Made by a program: the position numbers and the translations under genes
Shown: in pieces, positions 1 through 9,009 of the stretch
Layout: every line of letters begins with the position of its first letter
Position numbering within the stretch: the first letter of the stretch is position 1
From: an uncultured Verrucomicrobiales bacterium
Lineage (GTDB): Bacteria > Verrucomicrobiota > Verrucomicrobiia > Verrucomicrobiales > Akkermansiaceae
Length of the DNA stretch: 64,000 bases
Direction of reading: 5' to 3'
Assembly (NCBI GenBank): GCA_937928735.1
Contig: CALFVF010000018.1
Location: 62,001 to 126,000 of the forward strand
The notes under the pieces: model-generated
Databases searched by the model: none
What the model was told of the DNA's origin: nothing
The model's input: only the letters and a program-made list of their open reading frames with translations

Positions 1-318
1 ACTCTTGTCCTAGACACAGATCATCCTGATTACTTTAATAGAGTCACACTGTTTTATAAACAAGCGCCACACATCTGTAGAAAAGAAAATAATAAACTCC
101 AGACTCTGCATGTCCTACACCTCTTTGCTGCACAAGAAGACATCTCAAACGTCTTTCTCGAACAATGTCTAAAGTCTCGCTACATCTCAGTTCAAAAAAC
201 CGCACTGCAATTTTCTATCCACTCTGATAATTCTCTCACTAAGGCACTACAGAGCTACACGCCAAGTCCAGAAACACTCAGAGACTACAAACTCGCACTT
301 CGCGCACATTCTCAATAA
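1..318 (+). CDS. C-terminal end of an unknown protein (partial)
   Basis: An open frame runs from the first base to a TAA at 316-318, giving the last 105 residues of a protein that begins outside the window. The residues are mixed and soluble-looking, with no membrane segment, and end in RAHSQ. I recognise no family. It lies 146 bp upstream of argH on the same strand. That the frame is real is inferred from its uninterrupted length up to the edge and from normal-looking amino-acid composition. Confidence 0.6.
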   Translation, partial: TLVLDTDHPDYFNRVTLFYKQAPHICRKENNKLQTLHVLHLFAAQEDISNVFLEQCLKSRYISVQKTALQFSIHSDNSLTKALQSYTPSPETLRDYKLALRAHSQ

Positions 319-464
319 CCACCAAGTCTCCCATCATCTGATGATTCAGCTTCGCAGACCAATGAAACAAGTGCCTCATGCCACTTTTCTCCACAAAAAC
401 AGCCCGCTCTAAACTTTAAAAAAAGCGCTCGCAAATCCCCACTACAGCCTCTACATCTCAACGT

Positions 465-1820
465 ATGTGGAAAGGCAGATTTGCAAAAGCGACAGCAGAC
501 CTCGTTCAGGAATTCGGAGAATCTATTTCTTATGATTGGAGACTCTATAAACACGACATCTCAGGATCCATCGCCCATGCCAGAGCTCAGCTCAAAGAAG
601 GTATTCTTACAGAGAAGGAATTCGCAGAGATTGAAGACGGCCTCCGCGCTATCGAGAAAGATATCGATGCTGGTGACTTCCAGTTCTCCACTGAGCTTGA
701 AGACATCCACATGAATATCGAGTCTGAGCTGACTCGTCGCATAGGCCCCGCAGGAGCGAAGCTCCACACAGCTCGCTCACGCAATGATCAAGTCGCCACA
801 GACACACGCCTCTACTGCCGTGAGGAGATAGAGACAATCACAGGCCTTGTGCGCCAGCTTCAAATCTCTCTACTCACTCAGGCAGAAACCTACGCTGACG
901 CTATTATTCCTGGATACACACATCTCCAGCGCGGCCAGCCAGTGACTGTAGGACATCACCTCCTCGCTTATGTGGAGATGCTCAGCCGTGACACAGAGCG
1001 CCTGCTGGATGCAAAAAAAAGGGTCAATGTCTGCCCACTAGGCTCTGGTGCCCTAGCAGGCTCAACCATTAATCTCGACCGCCACCAAATCGCTAAAGAG
1101 CTAGGCTTTGAGCGAGTCACCACGAACTCTATGGATGCGATTTCTGATAGAGACTACATTCTTGAGCTTCTCTTTGACTTTGCCCTTATTGGCACCCATC
1201 TCTCGCGCCTCAGTGAAGACCTCATTCTCTGGTGCTCCAGTGAATTTGGCTTTGCCACTCTCAGCGACTCTCACACGACGGGCTCCTCTCTTATGCCACA
1301 GAAGAAGAATCCCGATGTCTGTGAAATCACTCGCGGTAAAACCGGCAGACTCTACGGTAATCTAGTCTCACTGCTCACAGCCGCCAAGGGGCTCCCACTC
1401 ACCTACAATCGAGATCTCCAAGAAGACAAAGAGCCATTATTTGACTCCATTGATACCCTAAAGCTCGCGCTCAAAGTCAACGCTGAGATGATTGCTGAGA
1501 TGACAGTGAATACTGAGACCTGTCTCAAGGCAGCGAGTGATCCTATGCTACTCGCCACAGACTTAGCGGACTACCTCGTAAAAAACTCCGTCCCCTTCCG
1601 CCAAGCTCATGACCTAGTGGGGCAGGCTGTCGCGCTCAGTATTCAGGAGAAGACACCTCTCGATCAACTCGACCTTTCTAAAATCTCAGAACACTACGGT
1701 GCAGACGCCAAAGATGTCTTCTCGCTACAGACAGCCCTCGCGGCACGCACAAACCCTGGTGCTCCTAATATTGAGAATATCAAAAGTGAAATCCAGCGCT
1801 GGAAAGATCAGCTCCTCTAG
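465..1820 (+). CDS. argH: argininosuccinate lyase
   Basis: Cleaves argininosuccinate to arginine and fumarate, the last step of arginine synthesis, in the cytoplasm. The 451 residues match the usual family length. The fumarase/aspartase-superfamily signature GSSLMPQKKNPD is at residues 273-284 and carries the catalytic serine loop. HTARSRNDQ is at 101-109 and THLQ with the conserved histidine at 152-155. The ATG at 465 opens directly on WKGRF, the normal N-terminus of this family. No other arginine gene is adjacent. It converges on pheS with a hairpin between the two. Confidence 0.96.
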   Translation: MWKGRFAKATADLVQEFGESISYDWRLYKHDISGSIAHARAQLKEGILTEKEFAEIEDGLRAIEKDIDAGDFQFSTELEDIHMNIESELTRRIGPAGAKLHTARSRNDQVATDTRLYCREEIETITGLVRQLQISLLTQAETYADAIIPGYTHLQRGQPVTVGHHLLAYVEMLSRDTERLLDAKKRVNVCPLGSGALAGSTINLDRHQIAKELGFERVTTNSMDAISDRDYILELLFDFALIGTHLSRLSEDLILWCSSEFGFATLSDSHTTGSSLMPQKKNPDVCEITRGKTGRLYGNLVSLLTAAKGLPLTYNRDLQEDKEPLFDSIDTLKLALKVNAEMIAEMTVNTETCLKAASDPMLLATDLADYLVKNSVPFRQAHDLVGQAVALSIQEKTPLDQLDLSKISEHYGADAKDVFSLQTALAARTNPGAPNIENIKSEIQRWKDQLL

Positions 1821-1850
1821 TCTCACCGATTACCATTCCTGTATTCTAGA

Positions 1851-1879
1851 AAGAAGAGACACTCCTCGTGTCTCTTCTC
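1851..1879 (-). terminator. hairpin between convergent argH and pheS
   Basis: An 11-bp perfect inverted repeat (AGAAGAGACAC, arms 1852-1862 and 1868-1878) with a 5-base loop sits between the stop codons of argH and pheS. Read on the minus strand it is followed by TTCTTTCT, a weak U-tract, so it most likely terminates pheS. On the plus strand no T-run follows. Confidence 0.55.
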
Positions 1880-1890
1880 TAAACAAGTTT

Positions 1891-2901
1891 CTAGCCAAAC
1901 TGGCTCAGGAAGCGAACGTCATTCTCGATCAGTAGGCGTATGTCCTTAATGCCCCACTGGATCATAGCGAGGCGGTCTAGTCCCATCCCAAAAGCGAAGC
2001 CTGTCATCGACTCAAACACTTGATCACCCCGTGAAGTCGAGACTGCCGAAAAGACTGCTGGGTCTACCATGCCACAGCCTGCTACCTCGATCCACTTGGG
2101 CTCCTCGCCCTTCGCCTGCAACTTCACATCAATCTCAAAGCTCGGCTCTGTGAATGGGAAGAAATGCGGGCGAAATCTTACCTCTGTTGAGTCACCAAAC
2201 ATGGCCTTAAGGAAGTACTCTAATGTTCCTTTGAGATCACCCAGTGTTACATTCTCATCCACATAGAGCCCCTCTAACTGATGGAAGACAGAGAGGTGTG
2301 TGGCATCGATCTCATCACGACGATAGGCAGAACCCGGGGCAATGATTCTCACAGGAGGCTTGGCGGCTTCCATGGTGCGGATCTGCACGGACGATGTGTG
2401 TGTTCTCAGTAGCTTCCCACTATCAAAGTAAAATGTGTCTTTCTCATTTCTCGCAGGGTGATCCTGCGGTGTATTGAGCGCATCGAAACAATGGAACTCT
2501 GTTTCTATCTCTGGCCCTTCAGCAAGGGCAAAGCCCATGCGCCTCAAGATAGAGACAGCTTTCTCCTTAATCTCGGTGAGTGGATGCAGCCCGCCTCTCG
2601 CTAGATCGCGTCCCTCTAGAGTCATATCGAGGCCTTCCACGGAAGCGGCATCTCGTGCAGCCTGCAGCTCAGTTCTCTTTTGCTCTAGTGAAGCCTGGAT
2701 GGCTTGGCGCACCTCATTGAGAGCTTGCCCCATAGCTGGCTTCTCCTCCTTGGGGAGATCCTTCATGCCTGCACTCGCAGTCGTCAGGCTGCCCTTCTTT
2801 CCTAGGAAGGTAATTCGCACCTCTTCTAGAGACCGTTCATCTTCAGCTCCAGCTATTGCTGCGAGTGCGTTGACTTGAATCGTATCGAGTTGCTGTTTCA
2901 T
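1891..2901 (-). CDS. pheS: phenylalanine--tRNA ligase alpha subunit
   Basis: Catalytic subunit of the alpha2-beta2 enzyme that charges tRNA-Phe. An N-terminal coiled-coil region (about residues 1-90) is followed by the class II catalytic core. Visible motifs are RTHTSSVQIR, GSAYRRDEIDATH (motif 2) and GMGLDRLAM (motif 3) near the end. The ATG at 2901 (MKQQLDTIQ) gives 336 residues, typical of PheS; an in-frame GTG at 2922 would add seven residues. Unusually, pheT is not adjacent but about 6.6 kb away on the same strand. Confidence 0.95.
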   Translation of the reverse strand: MKQQLDTIQVNALAAIAGAEDERSLEEVRITFLGKKGSLTTASAGMKDLPKEEKPAMGQALNEVRQAIQASLEQKRTELQAARDAASVEGLDMTLEGRDLARGGLHPLTEIKEKAVSILRRMGFALAEGPEIETEFHCFDALNTPQDHPARNEKDTFYFDSGKLLRTHTSSVQIRTMEAAKPPVRIIAPGSAYRRDEIDATHLSVFHQLEGLYVDENVTLGDLKGTLEYFLKAMFGDSTEVRFRPHFFPFTEPSFEIDVKLQAKGEEPKWIEVAGCGMVDPAVFSAVSTSRGDQVFESMTGFAFGMGLDRLAMIQWGIKDIRLLIENDVRFLSQFG

Positions 2902-3020
2902 AGAACTGCGGTTGAGTGACACAATTTTAAAAAAAAGTCCATTGCATTCTCTCTGAGAGACCTTCCTAGATTCAGGGGAAATACCAGAGTAACTCTGCTT
3001 TTGGACACAAACTCAGAGCA

Positions 3021-3055
3021 CAAAAAACGCTCGAAGAATTTTACCTTCAAGCGTT
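3021..3055 (-). terminator. rho-independent terminator of the Cys-rich lipoprotein gene
   Basis: Arms 3026-3036 and 3045-3055 pair over 11 bp with one G-T wobble around an 8-base loop. On the minus strand the hairpin is followed directly by a run of six T (complement of the A-run at 3022-3027). It lies about 40 bp downstream of the stop codon of the small gene 3097-3261, supporting that this gene is a real single-gene transcript. Confidence 0.8.
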
Positions 3056-3096
3056 CGTATAGTCATTGTTCCATGACTCATTGTTTCAAGCTAGAC

Positions 3097-3261
3097 TTAC
3101 TTGCCTGATTCAGTGTGACAATGCGAATCACATGAGCAGCTTTTGTCTGTAGCGCATTTCTTGTTCTTGTGGCACTTATCAGCACAGTGTGAAGACACTG
3201 TTGCACAACTTGAAAGAGCAAGAACAGAAACAGAACTGAGTAGAATAAATAATAATTTCAT
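3097..3261 (-). CDS. small Cys/His-rich lipoprotein, 54 residues
   Basis: This ATG-to-TAA frame encodes a hydrophobic signal (residues 1-15) and a lipobox, LSSC, with the lipidated Cys at 19. A short polar tail follows with six more cysteines (26, 30, 36, 42, 44, 48) and four histidines (25, 31, 47, 49). The spacing suggests metal binding or a disulfide-rich knot; this is inference, and I recognise no named family. The frame has its own rho-independent terminator about 40 bp downstream. It is predicted to be membrane-anchored facing the periplasm. Similar tiny Cys-rich lipoproteins are often missed by gene callers. Confidence 0.75.
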   Translation of the reverse strand: MKLLFILLSSVSVLALSSCATVSSHCADKCHKNKKCATDKSCSCDSHCHTESGK

Positions 3262-3375
3262 AGGTATTTATGGGATTGAGATGAAAAACTAGCTTAGCTT
3301 TTTTAGAAATCAAGCCTTTGCCCGTAGGTTTTCATCAAGCTTCATTCCATATATTTTAGAACTACCTCCAGTAAC

Positions 3376-3407
3376 TTATACCAGTTAGTTTTTTGAGTTG
3401 GTATTAC
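3376..3407. repeat. 32-bp copy of a dispersed repeat end
   Basis: These 32 bases recur exactly at 13704-13735, where they form the right end of a longer inverted-repeat element. The repeat carries a short palindrome, ATACCA...TGGTAT, around a T-run. Flanking bases differ on both sides at the two sites. Here only the end is present, between the kinase stop codon and the start of the small lipoprotein gene. Confidence 0.7.
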
Positions 3408-3516
3408 CCAATGGGGCCTGCATCTACAGATGAGTGGCTACGATAGTATCTCCTTAAAGATTCGGCGAATTCTATCAGATTCTTTTTAAGACCTTCTAAG
3501 ACACGATTTTTCGGGG

Positions 3517-4593
3517 CTACTTAAGCACAAAAATAGATAAGCAGACACAGAGTATCACAATACCAATAGCGAGCCCTAACCACCACAAGCTTGCTGGTTG
3601 AGAGTTTTTCTCAAAACGCTTCTCTGTAGACCTCGCTGAGTCAGGAGCCTCTCCTTCTCGCTGAACTCCCGTAGGTATCGATTCCCCAGCACCTACGACA
3701 GTGGGGTATTGATAAGAATCCGGCGTCAATAGCTGAGTCACTGCTCTTTGCTGAGCTTTAGCCCTATCCTTTCTGGACTCTTCTGTTGTGAAAACCTCAG
3801 CGATCGCCTCTCGCATCTCCTCCGCTCCACGGTAGCGCTGCTGCATATCAGCATGAATAGCCCGCTCTATGACTGCATCGATCCTGGGATCCACATCCAC
3901 TAGACTCGAAACTGGTCGACATTGGTCTTTGTCTGGCAAGCGGCCTGTTAGAAGCTCATAAAAGATCACTCCAAGTGCGTAGATATCTGCTCTCTCGTCC
4001 ACTGCTTCTGGCTTTGCTAGCACTTCAGGAGCAACATAACCTGGTGATCCATAGATCTGGCCAGTTTCTATCTCTGCCATTGGCCTCGCCAAGCCAAAGT
4101 CCCCTATTTTTGGAATCGTCCCTGGGAGTAATAAAATATTAGCAGGCTTCAGATCTCGATGCAGCAGTCCAACTTTATGCGCATGCTCAATTCCCTCTAA
4201 AATATCCTGCATGAGCTTCGCGGCTGTACTCGACTCGATTGCCTTGCCGTGGGCCGAGTGATACAGAGTCTTTCCCTTAGAGTACTCCATAATGATATAG
4301 AGTAAGCCATTCTTGTGGCCAAAATCATAAATCGCTATGAGATTGGGATGATTGAGCTTCGCCATCATCTTCGCCTCTTCTTGGAAGCTTTCTCGAAACA
4401 CAGCATTATCTCCCATCACTCTGGGCAATACTTTGATCGCTACTGTGCGATTGAGAGAAAGCTGACGCGCCTTATACACTGCCCCCATACCACCCACAGC
4501 AATCAAGCTCTCCACCTCATAGCCATCTAACATGCAAGACAGGCTATAGATATTAGGGGCGTCAAAATCATCGGCTGGATTTTTCGTGGGCAT
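3517..4593 (-). CDS. membrane-anchored serine/threonine protein kinase
   Basis: A Hanks-type (PknB-like) kinase of 358 residues. Visible are the glycine loop GGMGAVY (34-40), ATP-anchoring lysine in VAIKVL (Lys54), the catalytic loop HRDLKPAN (145-152), DFG (165-167) and SPGYVAPE (183-190), so it should be active. After the kinase domain comes a polar linker (about 275-335), then one C-terminal membrane helix at 337-357 ending in a lysine. The kinase would face the cytoplasm with almost nothing outside and no sensor domain. No partner phosphatase or substrate gene is adjacent. Kinases of this type are plentiful in Verrucomicrobia and Planctomycetes. Confidence 0.93.
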   Translation of the reverse strand: MPTKNPADDFDAPNIYSLSCMLDGYEVESLIAVGGMGAVYKARQLSLNRTVAIKVLPRVMGDNAVFRESFQEEAKMMAKLNHPNLIAIYDFGHKNGLLYIIMEYSKGKTLYHSAHGKAIESSTAAKLMQDILEGIEHAHKVGLLHRDLKPANILLLPGTIPKIGDFGLARPMAEIETGQIYGSPGYVAPEVLAKPEAVDERADIYALGVIFYELLTGRLPDKDQCRPVSSLVDVDPRIDAVIERAIHADMQQRYRGAEEMREAIAEVFTTEESRKDRAKAQQRAVTQLLTPDSYQYPTVVGAGESIPTGVQREGEAPDSARSTEKRFEKNSQPASLWWLGLAIGIVILCVCLSIFVLK

Positions 4594-4677
4594 AACTATT
4601 ACAATGAAAGAGAACGGTGTATTTCAGGTTTGTGTATTACCAGTTTTTCCTACCTCCTTTGACAAGAAAAAACATTC

Positions 4678-5736
4678 TCAGACTCCCTCATCCTGAGAGA
4701 TTTCCGAAAAGATAATCAGTCCATTACTCGTCTCAATTGTACTCATCACGATCACCTGCTGGGTCGTCCCTATCAATCGACTCCCCTGATTGACGACAAT
4801 CATGACTCCATCCTCAGTGTAGCCCACGCCCTGATGCTCCTCTTTACCCTCCTTAACAATCTCAAGCTCCATACTCTGGCCAATCAATATCTCCTGCTTC
4901 ATGGCACGTGCGAGATCTGCCACATTGAGCACATCCACTCCTTGTATTCTCGCTAATTTAGCGACAGCTTCACTACTTGTTAGTAGCTTCGCCCCAGCTA
5001 CCGTAGCTGCTGCGAGTAGCTTAGCTGCACGCTCCTCCTCACTCGCCAAGCCATCAGAATCATGAATGGTTAATCGAATTTCTGAGGATTGCTTTAAATG
5101 ATCCAGACAGTCGATGCCACGCTGCCCCCTCGCCCTGATAGCCACTGAGTTCGAGCGCGCCATTTCTTCGATTTCTGTGAGAACAAATCTAGGAACAACG
5201 ACTGTTTTCTCAAGAAACCCAGTGGCCAAAAGCTCCTCTAGGCGACCATCTACAACAATATCCACATCCACTAACACAGGGCGTCCAGCAGGAGCATCCT
5301 GGCGAAAGCGAACATAGGGAATAATCAGAGCAAACTCATCTTTACTACCACGCAGAGCCAGTATGATCCCAAGAAACCCCAAGCTCGCAAAGAGAGCGAC
5401 ATTAAACCCCAGCACCACAGCCTCAGGTTGCCGAATCAAGTCATCAAATAAAATAATGATCAAATCCGGAATATTCACCAAACTCACCAACCAAGCACAA
5501 AACAACCCCACAAGTAGCCCAAATGTCGCGGTAGAAAACCCTCTCAGAGTAAACTGCTTCATTAAATTCTCCACCAGAATAAAAAAACTAGCCAGAAGCA
5601 TCCCGCACACAGCCCCCACCCACAAGTAATCACTCCCACCAGCATAAAATGCCACAGTCAAACCAGAGAGTAGACAAATCAATACATAAAGTGCCCTAGC
5701 TACATTAATCGAGGTGTTGGTTCTCGTCAGACCCAT
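4678..5736 (-). CDS. PIN-TRAM domain membrane protein (YacL-like)
   Basis: About 352 residues. Four hydrophobic segments occupy roughly the first 125 residues. A PIN-type nuclease domain follows, with acidic residues in LVDVDIVVDGRL and TEIEEMA and the later RGQRGIDCLDHL. The C-terminus is a TRAM-like RNA-binding domain (GQSMELEIVKEG to the end). This order is that of Bacillus YacL and its relatives, membrane-tethered putative ribonucleases of unclear substrate. I prefer the ATG at 5736; a TTG at 5745 is also in frame. It is divergent from the LolD-type ATPase gene, with about 94 bp between the starts. Confidence 0.88.
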   Translation of the reverse strand: MGLTRTNTSINVARALYVLICLLSGLTVAFYAGGSDYLWVGAVCGMLLASFFILVENLMKQFTLRGFSTATFGLLVGLFCAWLVSLVNIPDLIIILFDDLIRQPEAVVLGFNVALFASLGFLGIILALRGSKDEFALIIPYVRFRQDAPAGRPVLVDVDIVVDGRLEELLATGFLEKTVVVPRFVLTEIEEMARSNSVAIRARGQRGIDCLDHLKQSSEIRLTIHDSDGLASEEERAAKLLAAATVAGAKLLTSSEAVAKLARIQGVDVLNVADLARAMKQEILIGQSMELEIVKEGKEEHQGVGYTEDGVMIVVNQGSRLIGTTQQVIVMSTIETSNGLIIFSEISQDEGV

Positions 5737-5830
5737 AAGTTCCAAATATGTAACACCCCCATTCTCCCCTCACCAGAAGAAAGACACTTTCCACCTTGAA
5801 TCTCACAGCACTGAGAGTGAAGCTTTCGCC

Positions 5831-6493
5831 ATGAATCATCCTGCCATCACCGCGAAGAGTCTCCATCACAGCTACACTGTGGGAGAGAAGCGCGTCGAAG
5901 TTCTTCGAGGTATTGACCTCTGTATTGAGCAGGGTGAGCGCGTCTTTCTCTGTGGCCCTAGTGGTGCTGGTAAAACCACCCTTATGTACACCCTCGCAGG
6001 GCTCGAGCGCCCAGAGCGTGGTGAAGTGCATATCGAGGGGCAGAATCTCTTCGAGCTATCGCGCCGCAAACAAGCTGCTCTGCGAAATGCCCGCATGTCC
6101 TATATTTTTCAAAATTACTTCCTTCTCCCCGAACTCACTGCCCTCGAGAATGTCATGGTGCCAGCCCTGATTGGTGGTAAGGCCAAGCAAACAGACGCGC
6201 TAGAGTGCCTGGAGCGCGTAGGACTTGAGCACCGCGCGGAGCACCTACCCGCAGAGCTCTCTGGCGGTGAGCAGCAGCGAGTCGCCATCGCGCGCGCTCT
6301 CATTAACCGCCCAGCCATCGTCTTCGCCGATGAGCCGACTGGTAATCTCGATTCTGTTAATGGCTCTGCAGTCATGGACACCCTACTCGAACTCACCAAA
6401 CAGGATCAAACCACCCTAATTGTCGTCACTCATGACCAATCTCTCTCCTATCTAGGGGATCGCACACTCGTGATAAAGGACGGCGTCATTTAG
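5831..6493 (+). CDS. ABC transporter ATP-binding protein, LolD/MacB type
   Basis: A 220-residue nucleotide-binding subunit. It has Walker A GPSGAGKT (42-49), Q-loop [16 protein letters not shown], signature LSGGEQQ (143-149), Walker B VFADEPT (164-170) and H-loop THD near 200. GNLD after Walker B and the length fit the LolD/FtsE/MacB class, which extracts lipoproteins or drives periplasmic machines. No permease (LolC/E or MacB-like) is next to it, so the partner is unknown. The ATG at 5831 (MNHPAITAK) is preferred; an in-frame ATG at 5714 would overlap the divergent PIN-TRAM gene. The TAG stop (6491-6493) shares its G with the first base of a MITE. Confidence 0.9.
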   Translation: MNHPAITAKSLHHSYTVGEKRVEVLRGIDLCIEQGERVFLCGPSGAGKTTLMYTLAGLERPERGEVHIEGQNLFELSRRKQAALRNARMSYIFQNYFLLPELTALENVMVPALIGGKAKQTDALECLERVGLEHRAEHLPAELSGGEQQRVAIARALINRPAIVFADEPTGNLDSVNGSAVMDTLLELTKQDQTTLIVVTHDQSLSYLGDRTLVIKDGVI

Positions 6494-6616
6494 GGCACCT
6501 CTGGAAACCTGCTTTTGGTAAAAAATGCCGCCAGATTATTTCAGATCAGGGTAAACACAATCCAGAGATAAAGCAATCTGGTGGTATTTTCAGAAATGAG
6601 GTTTTCAGAGGTGCCC
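6493..6616. mobile_element. MITE copy 1 (124 bp, non-autonomous)
   Basis: Terminal inverted repeats begin GGGCACCTCTG and end CAGAGGTGCCC. Internal inverted arms (TGCCGCCAGATT against AATCTGGTGGTA) let the whole unit fold into a long hairpin. TTTA flanks both ends (6489-6492 and 6617-6620), a probable target duplication. It is homologous along its length to 51993-52111. It contains no open frame. The short TIRs starting GGG and the A/T target recall IS5-superfamily elements, but no transposase in this window confirms that. Confidence 0.85.
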
Positions 6617-6657
6617 TTTAGCCTTGTCTCCCCACTAGATTCCCCCATTCTTTCTCC

Positions 6658-7452
6658 ATGAAACTAGGACTCATTGGCTGTGGAAAAATGGGCAGAGCCC
6701 TCCTCGAAGGCGCTCTCAAAGCAGGCCAAATAGCCGCACAGGACTGCATAGTGCATGATCGCTACAAGGCCGCACAAACCACCCTTGCCAGTGAACTAGG
6801 CACCCAGAGTGCCGATTCACCAAGTGACACAGTCGCGAATGCCGACATCGTGCTACTCTGCACAAAGCCCGCAGACATGCTCACCATGCTCGCAGGGATC
6901 CAGACCTCTAACCATCCACTCTTCCTCTCCATTGCCGCAGGACTCTCCACCACCCAGCTCGAATCTGCTCTCCCAGAGGGAGCGCGAGTGATTCGCTGCA
7001 TGCCAAATACCCCCGCCCTCATAGGCGAGGGCGCCTCCGCATTCTGCCGTGGCAGGCACGCCACAGAGAAAGACGCCGCTCTCGTACTCGAATTCATGCG
7101 TGCCACAGGTACTGCCTCTGAAGTCACCGAATCTCTCCTTGATGCCGTCACCGGACTCTCAGGCAGTGGCCCCGCCTACGTCTATACCTTTATAGAAGCC
7201 CTCACAGATGCAGGAGTCGCCGAAGGCCTCCCCAGAGACATCGCACTCCAACTCGCACTCCAGACTGTCCAAGGCTCCGCCAAAATGGTCGTCCAGACTG
7301 GCCTGCACCCTGCTGTTCTCAGAGACCAAGTCACCTCCCCAGGCGGCACCACTATTGAGGCACTCACCAGTCTCGAAGAAGACGGATTTCGCACAGCCAC
7401 CATCAATGCCGTCCGTAGAGCCGCTGAAAAATCAAGGACACTGGGAGCGTAA
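6658..7452 (+). CDS. proC: pyrroline-5-carboxylate reductase
   Basis: Reduces 1-pyrroline-5-carboxylate to proline with NAD(P)H, the last step of proline synthesis. The 264 residues match the family. The N-terminal Rossmann motif is GLIGCGKMG (4-12). RCMPNTPALIGEG lies in the middle, and the C-terminal domain carries LSGSGPAYVY and VTSPGGTTIEAL, the substrate-binding signature. The start codon follows 41 bp after the MITE end, so the element forms much of its upstream region and may influence its expression (inference). Confidence 0.96.
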   Translation: MKLGLIGCGKMGRALLEGALKAGQIAAQDCIVHDRYKAAQTTLASELGTQSADSPSDTVANADIVLLCTKPADMLTMLAGIQTSNHPLFLSIAAGLSTTQLESALPEGARVIRCMPNTPALIGEGASAFCRGRHATEKDAALVLEFMRATGTASEVTESLLDAVTGLSGSGPAYVYTFIEALTDAGVAEGLPRDIALQLALQTVQGSAKMVVQTGLHPAVLRDQVTSPGGTTIEALTSLEEDGFRTATINAVRRAAEKSRTLGA

Positions 7453-7534
7453 CTACTTACAACCCCTCAAAATACGGCAAAAAAGAGCGCTAAATGCATT
7501 TGCCTAATTTTCAAAGAACACTTACACTTACTTT

Positions 7535-7795
7535 ATGAACACATTTGCCTTTATTCAGGGACTTGGCGGTCAAGAGATGATTTTCATCTTTCTCATCGTC
7601 CTATTGCTCTTTGGCGCTAAGAAACTCCCCCAACTCGCCCGAGGAGTCGGAAAAAGCATGGGAGAATTCAAACGCGCACGCGAAGATTTTGAAAATGAAA
7701 TCGCCCGCGGAGAAGATGAAGCACGCACAGAAAGTGCCAAAGAGACCCCAGCTCAATCAAAAACTACCGAGGCATCCAAGGACGAGCACCACTAA
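7535..7795 (+). CDS. tatA: twin-arginine translocase subunit TatA/TatE
   Basis: An 86-residue protein with the family's layout. A short N-terminal membrane helix (about residues 13-28, IFIFLIVLLLFGAKKLP) with the FG hinge is followed by an amphipathic helix (PQLARGVGKSMGEFKRA), then a charged soluble tail. TatA oligomers form the pore for folded Tat substrates in the inner membrane. No tatB or tatC is adjacent. It follows proC by 82 bp and may be transcribed with it. Confidence 0.92.
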   Translation: MNTFAFIQGLGGQEMIFIFLIVLLLFGAKKLPQLARGVGKSMGEFKRAREDFENEIARGEDEARTESAKETPAQSKTTEASKDEHH

Positions 7796-7921
7796 GCCTG
7801 CCGGTGCACTCCCCCTCTTCATTCTCACGCCCTCCTCGTCTCCCCTCACAGCCTCTGTATAGACTATTCTCTCTCCAGAGCACCCCCCATTTATATATCT
7901 TAAAAGTCTCACACTCGTCTT

Positions 7922-8974
7922 TTGAGCACAGATACTAGGGGAAAGAAACATCATCAGCCAACCAAGCCGCGAACTTGGTTCATCTACGGTTTTCTACTCA
8001 TTGTCGCTTCACTGGCATACTTCTTTGCCACCCAAGCCGCAACCCCCGCCAAAAAGACACCCCTCTGGGAAACATCCGTCGACACAGAACCCGCGACTCA
8101 GGCAGCATCAGCTCACCAAACTTCCCCACCCCAGAAGCCTTACAGAGAATTCTCCAAGTACTCCTCCTTTGTCTTCTACAATCTAAAAAACTACCTTGAG
8201 CAGCCACCTCGCCGGCCTGGCCTAGCAAGCACTTCCAAAAGTGAAGCAGAAATCACACGCCTGCTCGAAGTCCTCAGGCAAGCCAACCCCGCAGTACTCA
8301 CTGTTTGTGAAATCGGCACCCTCGAAGATCTAACAGACCTTCAGCAGCGCCTGAAACAAATCGGAATCTGGTTACCCCACCTCCATTTAGCGGACGCCTC
8401 AGATCCACTACGCCACTCAGCGATTCTCTCCAGATTCCCCATAACAGCTCACCCCTATCATTCCCCAATCTATACTTTAGAAGGCCGAGAGAGAACCGTT
8501 CGCCGAGGTATTCTCGACGTCACTCTCTCACTACCAGGCCACCAAATTCGCCTGTTAGGTCTCCATCTAAAGTCAAAACGCCCCTCACCCCATGCCGATC
8601 ACAATCAAATTCGCAGACACGAGGCACGACTGGTTCGCCAACATATCGAATCCATTCTAGAATCTGACCCACAGACCGAACTCATTCTCTACGGTGACCT
8701 TAATGACAGCAAACAATCTCCGAGTGTCAAAGCCATCCGAGGCTCAAGCCGATCTAACAAACACCTCGAACCCATCACACTCGAAGCAAGTGATGGCAGC
8801 AAATGGACCCACTACTGGGCGCACGAAGACAGCTACTCACGCATCGACTTCATTCTAGCGAATCCAAATGCCAAAGCTCACATCTCTCTACCCACCCCCT
8901 CACTCCTCCCACTAAAAACTCAGGACAATGGCTCCGACCACAGAGCTCTCCATATCTTACTTGGACACGACTAG
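7922..8974 (+). CDS. endonuclease/exonuclease/phosphatase family protein
   Basis: About 350 residues with an N-terminal hydrophobic segment (about 20-40), an anchor or uncleaved signal, followed by a polar linker. The catalytic fold shows family landmarks in order: NLKNYL (Asn), VCEIG (metal-binding Glu), LHLKSKRPSP, YGDLND, RIDFILANP and the terminal GSDHRAL (Asp-His). It is probably an extracytoplasmic metal-dependent phosphodiesterase; the substrate cannot be told from sequence. The start is uncertain: the frame opens with TTG at 7922 and has no nearby ATG. Confidence 0.82.
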   Translation: MSTDTRGKKHHQPTKPRTWFIYGFLLIVASLAYFFATQAATPAKKTPLWETSVDTEPATQAASAHQTSPPQKPYREFSKYSSFVFYNLKNYLEQPPRRPGLASTSKSEAEITRLLEVLRQANPAVLTVCEIGTLEDLTDLQQRLKQIGIWLPHLHLADASDPLRHSAILSRFPITAHPYHSPIYTLEGRERTVRRGILDVTLSLPGHQIRLLGLHLKSKRPSPHADHNQIRRHEARLVRQHIESILESDPQTELILYGDLNDSKQSPSVKAIRGSSRSNKHLEPITLEASDGSKWTHYWAHEDSYSRIDFILANPNAKAHISLPTPSLLPLKTQDNGSDHRALHILLGHD

Positions 8975-9009
8975 TTGATCGCACCCTCTCTCCTCTTAGC
9001 AGAACAGAA

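Noticed and set aside
5714-5830. Longer N-terminus of the LolD-type ATPase (start at 5714)
   Set aside because: It would overlap the divergent PIN-TRAM gene and adds residues not seen in the family; the ATG at 5831 fits the usual start.
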